64,000 nucleotides of DNA from contig VYZB01000340.1 in the NCBI GenBank assembly GCA_013397455.1, positions 804,685 through 868,684 of the forward strand, in the 5' to 3' direction. This document shows positions 51,022-61,688 of the stretch, one piece after another. This DNA comes from Crotophaga sulcirostris (Eukaryota; Chordata; Aves; Cuculiformes; Crotophagidae). Position 1 is the stretch's first letter, and each line of letters begins with the position of its first letter. A model generated the notes under the pieces. The model ran no database searches. It worked only from the letters and a program-made list of their open reading frames with translations, and had not been told where the DNA came from. Position numbers and translations under genes: made by a program.

Positions 51022-52089
51022 CAGCAGTACTCATGGTCACCTTCTCAGCACTTCAATGAAGAAAGATACTCTCCTGCTCTGAGGAATATGAAAGGATTAT
51101 CTGGTAGTCGCAACCAACCACAGTTATGTTCAGCTCATACTTGTGGCTTAGCATCCCCTGAAGATTGTGAACACACCCACGACCATATTCACCATGGGCA
51201 GGAGCCAAGGCAATCGTATCTTCTCAGTCCCACGGAGAGTTGCCCGATGGACCACCATCGTTGCTCGCCACGCAGCTCCATTCATTCTGAATGCATGATG
51301 ATGCCCATGGTAATGGGCGATCACATGTCAAGTAGCACCTTCCCCAGAATGCACTACAGCTCTCATTACGACTCAAGAGACGACTGCGCCATGTCTCACG
51401 GTAACCCTAAGATTAACCGTATTCCTGCAAATCTTTTGGACCAATTTGAGAAACAGCTTCCTCTTCACCGGGATGGGTTTCACACTTTACAGTACCAGAG
51501 GACCTCAACAGCTGCGGAACAGCGCAGTGAGAGCCCAGGAAGAATACGCCATCTTGTCCATTCGGTCCAGAAACTTTTTACTAAATCTCATTCTCTGGAA
51601 GGATCATCCAAAGGCAACGTTAATGGAACAAAGGGAGACAGTCGAGGGGATGACCATCATCACGGGCACCATTCCAAGCATAGCAAAAGGAGTAAAAGCA
51701 AGGAGCGAAAACCGGAAAGCAAGCATAAATCTGGAATGAGCAGCTGGTGGAGCTCTGATGATAATTTGGACAGCGATAGCACTTACCGAACCCCTAGTGT
51801 GGTAAATAGGCACCATGCAGATCATATATCCCATTGCTACCCTGAGGCACTCCAGGGGCATTTTGGGGATCTCTCATTGAAGACTTCCAAAAGTAACAAT
51901 GACATGAAATGTTCGGCTTGTGAAGGGCTATCCATGACCCCTGATAGTAAATATATGAAAAGGAGTTCTTGGTCCACACTTACAGTAAGTCAGGCTAAAG
52001 AAGCTTATCGCAAATCATCACTGAACTTAGATAAACCTCTAGTTCATCAGGAAATCAAACCTTCCTTGAGGCCGTGCCATTACCTTCAG
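51020..52089 (+). CDS. DLGAP2: DLGAP2 (SAPAP2) internal coding exon, partial gene
   Basis: DLGAP proteins are scaffolds of the excitatory postsynaptic density that link the guanylate-kinase domain of PSD-95/DLG proteins to SHANK. This exon supplies part of the N-terminal half. It opens with the last two bases of a split codon, then 22 codons, then the ATG at 51088 and 333 more codons, ending on a complete Gln codon (phase 0). Numbering from that Met, I recognise the family blocks IPANLLDQFEKQLPL (from residue 112), SPGRIRHLVHSVQKLFTKSH (149-168), a His/Lys/Arg-rich stretch (about 188-210), WWSSDDNLDSDS (220-231) and the repeat-like RSSWSTLTVSQAKEAY (292-307), of the kind that binds the PSD-95 GK domain. 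The start MKGLSGSRNQPQ and the wording around residues 280-334 fit DLGAP2 better than DLGAP1, 3 or 4. The reading frame is intact with no frameshift. An in-frame TAG at 50995 in the intron shows the frame does not simply extend upstream. The C-terminal GKAP homology region lies on exons outside the window. Confidence 0.95.
51088..51090 (+). promoter_or_regulatory. DLGAP2: Candidate internal start codon (MKGLSGSR) for a short DLGAP2 isoform
   Basis: The ATG sits 68 bases into the exon, with A at -3 and A at +4, a usable but not ideal Kozak context. The paralogue DLGAP1 is known to begin with the same MKGLSGSR peptide, so this Met is probably an ancestral start still usable when a first exon is spliced nearby. 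The 22 open codons before it show that longer isoforms can also read through. Which is used cannot be told from the sequence. Confidence 0.5.
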
Positions 52090-52095
52090 GTAAGA
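52087..52095 (+). other. Splice donor of the DLGAP2 exon
   Basis: CAG|GTAAGA is a near-consensus donor. The cut after 52089 leaves the codon complete (phase 0). The exon-side residues CHYLQ match the family position where I recall the next exon beginning. If the donor were not used, translation would add only six residues before a TAA at 52108-52110. Confidence 0.9.
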
Positions 52096-54519
52096 GGAAG
52101 ATTTTCTTAATATTTGTAATGGAAAAATTATCACAGTTTTTACCATTAAGTCATGGTAAAAAATACAAGGGTAATCTGTGTATCTCTCTTAAAGAATATC
52201 TGCATGGCTCACCTAATGCAGATACTCCATGAAAGTGAGAAAACTCTAGGTTTTTTGGGTTTACAAGGCATAGGTTAAAAACTAAATAAAACTGGTGTGA
52301 TATAAATTAGTTTAAGGTCAGTGGATTTCTTTTCATCTTTGGAGTTCACACTGAACACAGCTCAAAAAAACCATATACCAGGTTATAAAAGGGGCAGTTC
52401 TCCTGGAAGTTGGGCAGCTAGAAGTGTGTCAAATACATCTCTAAATGAGTCATTTTAAAAACAAGTTGTTTCCGGTTTTGTGTTATTTAATTCTTTTTCC
52501 AGGTTGTTCTAAGTAACAGGAGAATTTTTTTACTGGTGTACTCAATTGCTTTGTCATAAACATGATTACTCACAAACTTCCTTTTTGTGACTGGATCACC
52601 CAAAATCTTAGTGAACTGAACCTCTTGAAACCATACTATAAGACGTCCTTGTTAGAAGTTGCATGGGTACCTCAGGGAAAGAAATATTTCAGGCCCAGCA
52701 CTCAGATTGTTTGTGGTGGTGTTATGCACAGTTGTTTTCTTTAGCAGCCACAAAGAATTTCCCACTTTCGCCTACGTTTAACCTTTTTTACCTGCTGCTT
52801 GCTGCCATTTGCCACCCCAAAGTCTGGCTAACATATGCTGCACAATGATCTGGATGTTAAAGTGATATGGGTTTAAAAATTAGGTTCCTTTTTTTTTTTT
52901 CAGGCATCATTTACATGGCCTAGGTCCAGCACAGTTCCATGAGAAGTGTCATTAGCACTTCAGGGTATACAGAGAGCTGAAGTGGGAGTAATGCAAAAAG
53001 GAGGGAGCAGCTGGGAGGATAACTTTTTCAGCTAGCTTTGCCACTGGAAAAAACATGGTGTATGAATATTCCCTTGGGTATTTTTACCAAGTACAGCCTG
53101 CAAAGCCCACATTGTTCTGAGTGCCTTTACTTTTATGTCTTTTTAAAGAAACTTCTCTTTCTCCAGAACTTTAATGATTCTCGCATTAACATGGGTAAGT
53201 CTCCACTCCAGATACATGTATTTAGAGATTTGCAATTCCAGTGGACTCTGCAGAAGCCATCAAACACAGATGAGCAAACATTGTACTTCTATGCAGAGCT
53301 CTCTGCCCTATGCGCAATAGGGGACAAATAGTAATGAGTCACATTTGAAAAGCCAGATATTTTTCAAATGCGTATGCAGACATGCAGGATCAACCTTCCC
53401 TACTGAAACAGGGAAAATTCCTCATTTTCGAGAAAGGAAAATAAAGAAATTGCACCCTCATAGCATTACCATGCAAATCAATTCTAATTTAGAGTGACAG
53501 CTGTGATATTTTATCATATGTAAGTACAGTTCTGATGTATGTAAAAGTCTGCACTTCCCTGGAAGTTTTCATTCTAACTCAACAAGCCAGAACTGCAAGC
53601 ATGTCCTGTGCAGAGAGTTCCGCTTGTGTCTGTGTTCTAAAACCATGTGTACAGGTCCAACATTACAGAGACGTTCAGGTATGGCAAGCTTTTTCCTTAC
53701 CATGCCATACTCCTACTTCTACACAGACAGCTCTGGTTCCTCTACATCTCTGCTGGGTTTTGTGCTTTCCTTCTCATCATGTTTCATTATTTCTTCTCCC
53801 CCCCTCTTTATATCTCATTTTTCTTTGCAGAAGCCACCAGTTTTTACTTTTCATTGGACTTCTCCATACTCCCAACTCATATCAGCATCCTCAAGTAAAT
53901 GAGAAACACTTATTTCGTAAACTTACTTGGGTATCACTAAGCTTTAGATCAAGCCCGGTGGCCAGCCTAGGGAGCAGGAAAGCATGGTTTTTTGAGTGTA
54001 ATTGTTTCATGCTTTTTGTGAATTTGGTATGACTACACAGAGGAATTTTCATTCAGTAATTAGGAAGGTTCATCCACTGGTAGGTTCATCCAGTTTAAAA
54101 TCTAGGAGATGCGAATTTACATTTTTGCTGCACCAGAGACCTTCTCTGTGGTCTTTGTTTGGTGGTGGTAGCCATTCCCTATTCACAGAGATCCTATAAT
54201 GGAAATTTGTTAAGACTTGAATGCTCAGTTGCTTCAATAAAGAAACTATAGTTGTGTTCAGAGCAGTAATACAAGGAATTCTACAACAGGAATATTCTCA
54301 TTACAAAATACTAAAATAAAATATATGTTCTGTAGAGTCTGAATATGCCATTCAGAGTATAGATAGCCTTCAGATTGAGTGGCTGGCTTATTCACTAGCC
54401 CAGGGTCATCAAACAAATTGAAGGGTCCCCATTCTGTCAATGTAATAACTAAATGCTTAGTTTTGGAACTTCTACTTTGAGGGATGCTGTGCTGTCATAC
54501 TGTAATCATTAAGACCAGA
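52096..54519. other. Intron directly downstream of the DLGAP2 exon
   Basis: No following coding exon found. A pyrimidine-rich, stop-poor patch at 53535-54032 is open in all three plus frames for 80 or more codons without protein motifs. Confidence 0.65.
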
Positions 54520-54700
54520 GACATAAGTCCCATTATTAGCTCTACCATGAACTTTCTCTCTGACCCAGGAAATGTAATTTGTTAATCACTGCACACTTCA
54601 ATTACTCTATCTGCAAAAATGAGGAAAGATATTTAACTTTTCTTATGACAGTGTAAGAAGCATCACTAAATGATGATTGGATAAAAATAATCATTAGGTT
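54520..54700 (+). mobile_element. MIR-like SINE remnant
   Basis: TAGCTCTACCATGAACTTTC, then TCTCTGACCCAGGAAATGTA, then CAATTACTCTATCTGCAAAA and ATGAGGAAAGATATTTAACT keep the order of a MIR core (the CTGTGTGACCTTGGGCAA and TCATCTGTAAAATGGG regions). Well worn. Confidence 0.55.
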
Positions 54701-57700
54701 CAGGTAGAGAAACATGTCAGGATAAATAGCCAGGAGAGTTTTCTGCCTTGCTCTAGAATATCTGGAGATGAGAATTCAAGGGATTATGAAGCTGACTGTG
54801 CAACAGCAGATTTCTTTGAGGTTTGAACAGATTAGCAGAAATCCCAGGCACTTCACAGGACCTCTGTGTTTATAACATTATGATACATGATATTAAAAGA
54901 CATTTCTCCTGCATGATGTCAGGTATATATTTTCTAATTCTTTTTAAAGCGAAGCTGTGTGTCACGGTTTAGCTGTTACCAAATTCACAGATGCCTGAAA
55001 ACAGAAGGCTTAGCCTCTGGCTTCTCTCTTAGGGTTTCACATACCTGCTTTCACATAGACTGCTTCTTCACAGACAGTCCTTGCAGCTGGGGGATCTCCT
55101 TGCACGGGGAGTGGGCTGTTGGAACATGGAGATGATTCAGTCAAAGTGCCTTGTTCTGGCATGAGTGGTCATCTAGTCCTAAAGTGGACAGTTTCTGAGA
55201 ACAAAATTAGTAGAAATAAAGCTGCATAAAATAGTGATTATTTTTCTCATCTAAAGCTCAGATCAGATCTACATCACTCCTGCTACAGTGGTGGTGATGT
55301 GAACATGCAGAGAGAAGGGAGAGGGTAAGAGTGGGAAGCCCTTTGGGCTCCAGCTCATTGCTAAATCGGTTGTAATATGAACCAGACGGTCAACTACCAT
55401 CACAGAGGCAGAGAGCAGCCATTTGTAACTGTACACTAATAGCATTTATCAGATTCTTGTGAATGATTAGCAATGGTTCTTATGTATGGGCCTTTAATTT
55501 CTGTTTTAAATGCAGACAAATTGAGCTACAAATTCATTTCTGGGCACAAAACACTTCTGTCATCTCACCCCACAGGCAGAATATCCCAAGTAAATCACAC
55601 GTGCAGTAAAGCACACTTTTGTATAGCTGTAGCTATAGTGTCTGCTGCTGCTTTCTGAGTCTTTTTAATATAAGTATGTTAAAAAAAAGATAAATGAGTT
55701 GTGAGATCTCTTCTGTCTTCATCAGCTGTTTTGGCTAATTGGGTTCAACACATATACAGTGCAATGACTTTGATTAATTTTACTCTGAGTACTAGTGAGG
55801 AGAAATATTTTCAACCGAAAAAATGGATATGAACCAGATAGCTGTGCTGGAATGGTGAATACAAAAGTCTCACTTACAGTTTCCAGAACTGAAATACCTG
55901 TGAATGCTAGTTAAAGAAAAGTATTTCCTACAATAAAGCCAGAAGACAGGGAAGAGCATAGCACTCAGCATCACTGAAGTTCTGGAGCACAGTGCTATGT
56001 GTCACTGATTAATATTCCTCCCTCACCCATTCAACAGTCTGCAAAGCAGCAAGCAATCAAGGTAAACATACCATAAGGTACAGTGAATGAGTCAGCACTA
56101 AAAAAGAAAATAGCATGTTGTTCTAAAAATGGCTTCAGCCCACTCCTGTCTTCCTAGTGCATTTAAGCACTAGCGTCATCCGTTACAGTACTGGCACTGT
56201 TAAGCATGTGGGTAATAATGTCAGCTGTGTTCTCTACAGAATGAAAGAAAAGCACAGGAGTTGTCTCTTAAAAAAAGAAAAAGAAAAAATGCAGTGGTTT
56301 CAACAAGGCTCTTTGCAGGTATAAGTTATACCTACATGAAGAAGAGCTTTGAGGACAAGCTAGTGGATAAGTAGGCATTAAACCTCAGTTATGTATTTCC
56401 AGGAATTCTTCTGGGGACTGAACAGATTCCCACAAACGAGACCATTGCCCTCGAGAAGCATACTACTGCTTTGCACTCTCCCCCTAATTTACAAGGGTGG
56501 ATGGATCTGAACTCAATGCACCTTTCTCAGGACTTCATCATCACCAGTGCTGCCTTCACAATGATTTATGACCAGCCACCACTCCAGAATTAACTGGGTT
56601 GTTTCCACAGCAGGAAAGCTAGTATAGATAGCAGGATAGCAGGGTAGCCTGTATCCTAAATAAGCATGGACATGTGCTGTACCATTTTCATTTCTGCAGC
56701 CCCTTACAGGCCCACAAGGATGTCTCAGCTAACTCTACACCCTCCCAGTCAGGAGTGGAGATGTGCAATCTGTAGTGCCCAGACAATAAAGGAAATGGTG
56801 AGACAGTTAATGCCCCACAGTCCCTTTGCAGTGTTAATGTCAGCCTGCAACATCTGGTGCAGCACCTGGGGCCAATCTGTGGAGTTATTCCCCAGGTCAG
56901 TAAGGGTGTAGTCCTCAACCACTTGTACTTATTCCTTACAATGCTCTCTCTCTACCTATCGTATCTCTGACTTCCCTTATGATTTTAAGAACATTAAATG
57001 AAAAGGATTTGATAAAACTTCCCTGTATTTACAGAATGCTGATGGTTTCATGTGCCACAAAACCCAGAGTACTTCTTAAATACCCCTTCCAAAGGAAAAA
57101 GAAGGAAAAAAAAAAAAAGGCGAAAACCATCCAAAAATAAGTTCTTTCAATCAATGACGGTGTAAAGCTCTGACCAAACAGTTGTTGTCAGTTGCTGGTA
57201 TCTTAAATTACTTTGTTAATCAACAGCACACTGCTTCCATGTCTGTGTACTAGGATGCTCATATTGGCTGAAATACATTGCTGTAGCTTTTTTCCAAACA
57301 AGAACAGAAAGGTTTCAGAGTTAGTATTTTCTTGAAGCTGCCCAAACAAGTCCCTATTACTGGAGAAATGTCAAAGCTAGCAGTAGAAAAGGGAGGTTGT
57401 GATCCCACTGCCCTTTAATCAGGGGGAATTGTCTTTCATTATAACGTTAGTGCAGTGTGTTGCCAAATTGTTTTTCAATGTTCACCTCATCGAAGCTGAA
57501 GGCTGACCTTTGCAGTTGTTACCCAAAGGTGTCAGTGGCTCTGCAGAAGTTTTCCGCCAGGAGTAACTTATTATTTCATACACTTAGGCCAGTTGCATCT
57601 GTCAAACTAGACTGCCAGGAGCACGCACTCACGGCTGTAAAGACCACACACTCTCCTGTGCTGCAGGCTACTGCCTAGGGCAAGCCCACTGCTCTCCTGA

Positions 57701-59829
57701 GTAACTTTCCTGCAAGCAGGTGATTGTAAAAAATGGTGAAGCATTTATAGATGTTGCTTTGATTTTTTTTTTTTTTCCAGCTGGTTTTGGCCATCCTATT
57801 GCTATGCTTAAAGGCTGGTATTTAAGATGGAGTTGCGCATGTGTTTAAATAGCTGTTATGTCTATATGGATGAGGTCCCTGGTACTTCTGATAGTGGAAC
57901 TGATGTTTTCAAAAGTATGCAGATAATTAAGCATTACACAGTAGCTAGACAGGAAAAAACCACTCATTTCATTCTGTAAGCTAAATAATTGAAGTCACCT
58001 GGAGTTAACTGTTCAAAGCTGTCAATCATTAGTTAAAATAATTAAAATGGATGAGCAGCAAATATATCTATTTTATATAGCCTTTAAAATTATTTATGTT
58101 TTAAAGATACACACTTCTTTTTTTCAGTAGTAAACATATAACAAATAAAAAATTTAAAAAGCGATATAATTTCCTGCTTAGATCAGATAAGACAACATTT
58201 ACCACAGGCCTTCTTTTGAGTCAGCCGATACGCTGCCTTTTAGATTGCTCTTCCCTGTCTGGCCTTATAATAGCTCTGCAACATTGGAGTTCTTGCTGCA
58301 TCTGCAGTCTCTGCGGTTTTGGAGGTGCTGTGCATTGTAAGTATGTTGGGAGCACCTCTCCTTTTTTCTTCCTTTAAAGGCATTTTTGTCTCTAGTCTAT
58401 ACTTCTGTGCCCATGAATGGTCTGTGGGGTCTTGTCCCACTCACACAGGTAACAACTCTGAATTTCCCTTAGGGCCTGCAGTGGTAAAGGCAAAGATATT
58501 TGCAGGGGGACCTACAGGTGATTTTGACTCATAGGTCATGCAATGTTGAGAGTCTGGGCTAAAGGGGCTGATACTACTTTATTTTTCCATTTCCAAAAGT
58601 GACTAGAAAAGGAAAGAATGGTAGGGCACTGCAATGTGTGCACTGTGCTGCACGGGACCTCAGCTGCCTGCGGGAGCATTGGATGTGAGGCAGCACAGGG
58701 ATGCAGGTGGCCCCCGTGAGCAGCATGCATGTCTCACACTTAGGGAGTCTTGTTCCCCAGAACTTTTTGTGGTCCCCTGGGCCTTGTCTGCTGCCCTGTC
58801 AGTCAGGCAGTCCAGCTGGTGGCTGTGTTCCTGCCCCCCCTTCACCTGGAGTGAGTGACAGGCTGCAGTTCTGTTTAAGCCTTTTGATGCTTGCTTTGGG
58901 CAGAATTTTCATTGTAATTAGAGTAATTCAGATTATACAGAAAGATGTAAAGGCAAATGCTGCTATGAGCTGGCCCAAAAAGGCAAAGAGATAGAAAAAA
59001 AACCTCTGGGTGCGTGACTATGGCAAATTAATCAGCAGAAATGCTGCCTTTTATGGCAAGTGTGAGGAGTTTTAGGTTTTGGTCTTTGATGCCTCTGTGA
59101 ACCTCCATTATTAAAATAATTGCTACCTTATGCTATATCTATGCTATCAAACTGTATAGTGTCTGGAAAGGTTCCTTGGAACTGCTCCTGATCCGCTATA
59201 CTGTTATGTGGCTAAGGCTGTCTTGGGCATTGTTTTCATGCAAGCCAGCCAGTATTTCCCTAAACAGTTCCTGGGTACAGTTTAGGACTTGGCACAGGCT
59301 AGGGACGTTCCTGGTAGTCACATTGCTTTGGAGGCAAAGATTGCTCAATAATGGGTGTGGAGCGCTGCAGGCTAGCTGACCTCCAGGCAAGACAATGAGT
59401 CTTCATTTGCTAATGCACGCACAGCCCTAGGGTAATCACTGTACCATTTTCATCCTTCTCTCTTGCTAGCACTGATGATAATGCAGCAGCATAGCAAGTT
59501 GGAGCAACTCACCAGGTTCAGCTGAAAACTTGTGTTTACTTATGTTTATTATTGGTTTTAGGGTAGTTTTCCAGGTAGCCCTCTTAAGTCACTTTACCAT
59601 TACTAGCATTACTAGCATTGCTTGAAAAGCTGAATATTGCTTAAGGAAAACTTACCCCACTTATGTTGATGGTAGTATAATTTTAAAGTGGCTTAAGCTC
59701 ACCATGAATTACTAATCAAAGGAAATGTGCAGCCAACTGGAACCTCGGTCTCTTGGTTGAACCCCTATAGGTTTATATATATATATATAGGTTCTCATTT
59801 AAGTACAGGCCAAGGACTTCATTTCAAGC
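54701..59829. other. Intronic DNA, nothing recognised
   Basis: AT-rich with GC-richer patches near 56640-56920, 57500-57720 and 58620-58870. The last gives overlapping ORFs on both strands. A (TA)n run lies at 59773-59789. No transposon or exon could be named. Confidence 0.55.
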
Positions 59830-60610
59830 CCATCTCATATCAAAGTTCTGGCACAAGATATTCAACATATTCATCAATGACCTGGATTAGGGGACAGAGT
59901 GCACCCTCAGCAAGTTTGCTGATGACACAAATTGGAAGGAGTAGCTGATACGCCAGGAGACTGTGCTGCCATTCGGTGAGACCTGGACAGGCTGGAGAGT
60001 TGGGCAGAGAGGAACCCAGTAAAATTCAATAAAAGCAAGTGTAGAGTCCTGTACCTAGGGAGGAACAACCCCATGTACCAGTTAGGGGTTGACCTACTGG
60101 GAGACACCTCTGATGAGAAAGACCTGGAAGTCCTGATGGACAACAAGTTAACTATGAGCCAGAAATGTGCCCACATGGCCAAAAAGGCCAATGGTATCCT
60201 AGGGTGCAATTAAGAAGAGTGTGGCGAGCCATTTGTGGGAGATTATTCCCCCCTCTATTCTGCCCGAGTAAGGCTGCCATCTGGAGTACTGTCCAGCTCT
60301 CCTCAGTTCAAGAAAGACGAGGAACTACTGGGGAGGGCCCAGCAGAGGGCCACAAAAATGATTAGGGGACTGGAGCATCTCACTTAAGAGGAAAGGCTGA
60401 GACACCTGGGTCTGTTTAGCCTGGAGAAGAGAAGACTCAGAGGGGATGTTATCAATGCTTATAGATATCTAAAGGTGGGTGTCAAGAGGATGAGGCCAGG
60501 CTCTTTTCAGTGGTGCCCAGCAACAGGACAAGGAGCAACAGGCACAAACTGGAGCACAGGAAGTTCCTGAACATGAGGAAAAACTCCTGTGCTGTGAGAG
60601 TCCAGCTCCC
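59830..60610 (+). mobile_element. CR1 LINE fragment, RT C-terminus, 3'-truncated
   Basis: The plus strand encodes broken pieces of CR1 reverse transcriptase: TTCAACATATTCATCAATGA (FNIFIND), GCAAGTTTGCTGATGACACA (the catalytic Asp-Asp), CAATAAAAGCAAGTGTAGAG, AACAAGTTAACTATGAGCCA and GGCCAAAAAGGCCAATGGTA, then the conserved block ending GAACATGAGGAAAAACTCC. Frameshifts interrupt the frame. Unlike other copies it lacks its own 3' terminus, stopping near 60610. Confidence 0.9.
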
Positions 60611-60984
60611 ACTTCCCAAGGAAATTTATCAAGGAAATTTTCTACCATACTAGAAAACATTTCTATCTGCCTTGCAAGATTGTCATCTACTTTCATCTAC
60701 TTGCAACCCTGCACAAAGGCTGTTTTTCTGAGGCTTCTTGAAGAAGGTGGGATTTAAGAGAAAATATCTTATCTACATTTCAGATTGTATCCTTTTTAGG
60801 GGGGGAATCATCGTATTGACCAGGCTAAGAAAGCATAAAATTACAAAAATTACATACCTACTTCATAGTGCTTCGTATCTTATCCTTCTTCATAATATTT
60901 ATAGTCTAATTTCATGCACAGACAGCTTCTGCTTCTAGTAAAATGTGAAATTTGTATTACCAAAATAAGATTTAGGTCATAATG
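60611..60984. other. Intronic DNA between two CR1 pieces
   Basis: AT-rich sequence with no recognisable element. A G-run lies at 60800-60807. Confidence 0.5.
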
Positions 60985-61120
60985 AATATTTCAGCGCATT
61001 TTACATCTGCATGCTAATTAAATTTCACAGGACTCCTATGAGGTAGGTAATCCTCATTTTAACCTTTGAGAATGGGAAATAAGATGAAGTGATAGTAAGC
61101 TCCTTCAGCTGAAGCCATAT
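60985..61120 (-). mobile_element. MIR-like SINE remnant
   Basis: The plus strand reads GCGCATTTTACATCTGCATG, then GACTCCTATGAGGTAGGTAA, then TCCTCATTTTAACCTTTGAG, the order of an inverted MIR 3' half (CCTATGAGGTAGGTA is its hallmark). Confidence 0.65.
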
Positions 61121-61483
61121 ATTTAGAAGTGTTTCATTTTAGACAGTAAAGTGATATGCCAGATTTTAAGCAGATCAGCAGTTTAGTGGTGGAATGCTTT
61201 TAAAATTCTGGGAGCTGGCAGCAGATGCCATAGAAATGGGTGGAACAAGAGGAGCAGATCTGTTATGAAATGCCAGTGGCTGTTGCCAGTTTGACTTCTT
61301 TAGCTAAATCCTAAACCAAAATATAAAAAGTTGAATTAGCAGTGATCAAAGTCCAGAAGAATGAATATTTCATTGTCCTTCCAGTTTTGACATCAGTATT
61401 TCTTAGGTACAAGGTTGGGTATTGACACTGCTAGCTCTGATTTTCCTGAATGGGAGCCTAGATTACGTATCTCTGGTTAGATA
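61121..61483. other. Intronic DNA, nothing recognised
   Basis: No features seen. Confidence 0.5.
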
Positions 61484-61688
61484 GAAGAAAAAGTTTTCTG
61501 CCCTGAGTGTGGTCAGATATTGGAACAGGCTACCTGAGAGGTTATGGAGTGGCCCTCTTTGGAAATATTCAGAACCCAGTGGGACACAATCCCGGGCAAT
61601 CTGCTGTACCTGACAATGCTTTGACCAGGAGACTGGACTAGAGACCTCCAGAGTCCCTTCCAGCCTCCATAATTCCATGATTCCTAGT
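61484..61688 (+). mobile_element. CR1 LINE 3'-end fragment
   Basis: GAAGAAAAAGTTTTCTGCCC, then AGATATTGGAACAGGCTACC, TGAGAGGTTATGGAGTGGCC, TTTGGAAATATTCAGAACCC and finally ACCTCCAGAGTCCCTTCCAG, then CATAATTCCATGATTCC. This is the CR1 3' UTR with its octamer-like end. It begins almost where the upstream CR1 piece stops. Confidence 0.92.

Noticed and set aside
52655..52744. GTACCTCAGG (V-P-Q) as the start of the next DLGAP2 exon
   Set aside because: Only the first three residues agree with the expected next exon. The rest does not match, and there is no proper acceptor immediately before it.
53535..54032. 165-codon ORF as a gene
   Set aside because: Overlapping open frames in the same C/T-rich stretch, no domain, and no splice or promoter context.
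54959..55010. TGTCACGGTTTAGCTG as the end of another LTR
   Set aside because: Only about 16 bases resemble an avian LTR terminus and the following sequence does not continue the match.
58536..58994. GC-rich patch as a CpG island promoter
   Set aside because: G+C is raised but CpG dinucleotides are few, and no TATA, initiator or exon follows.
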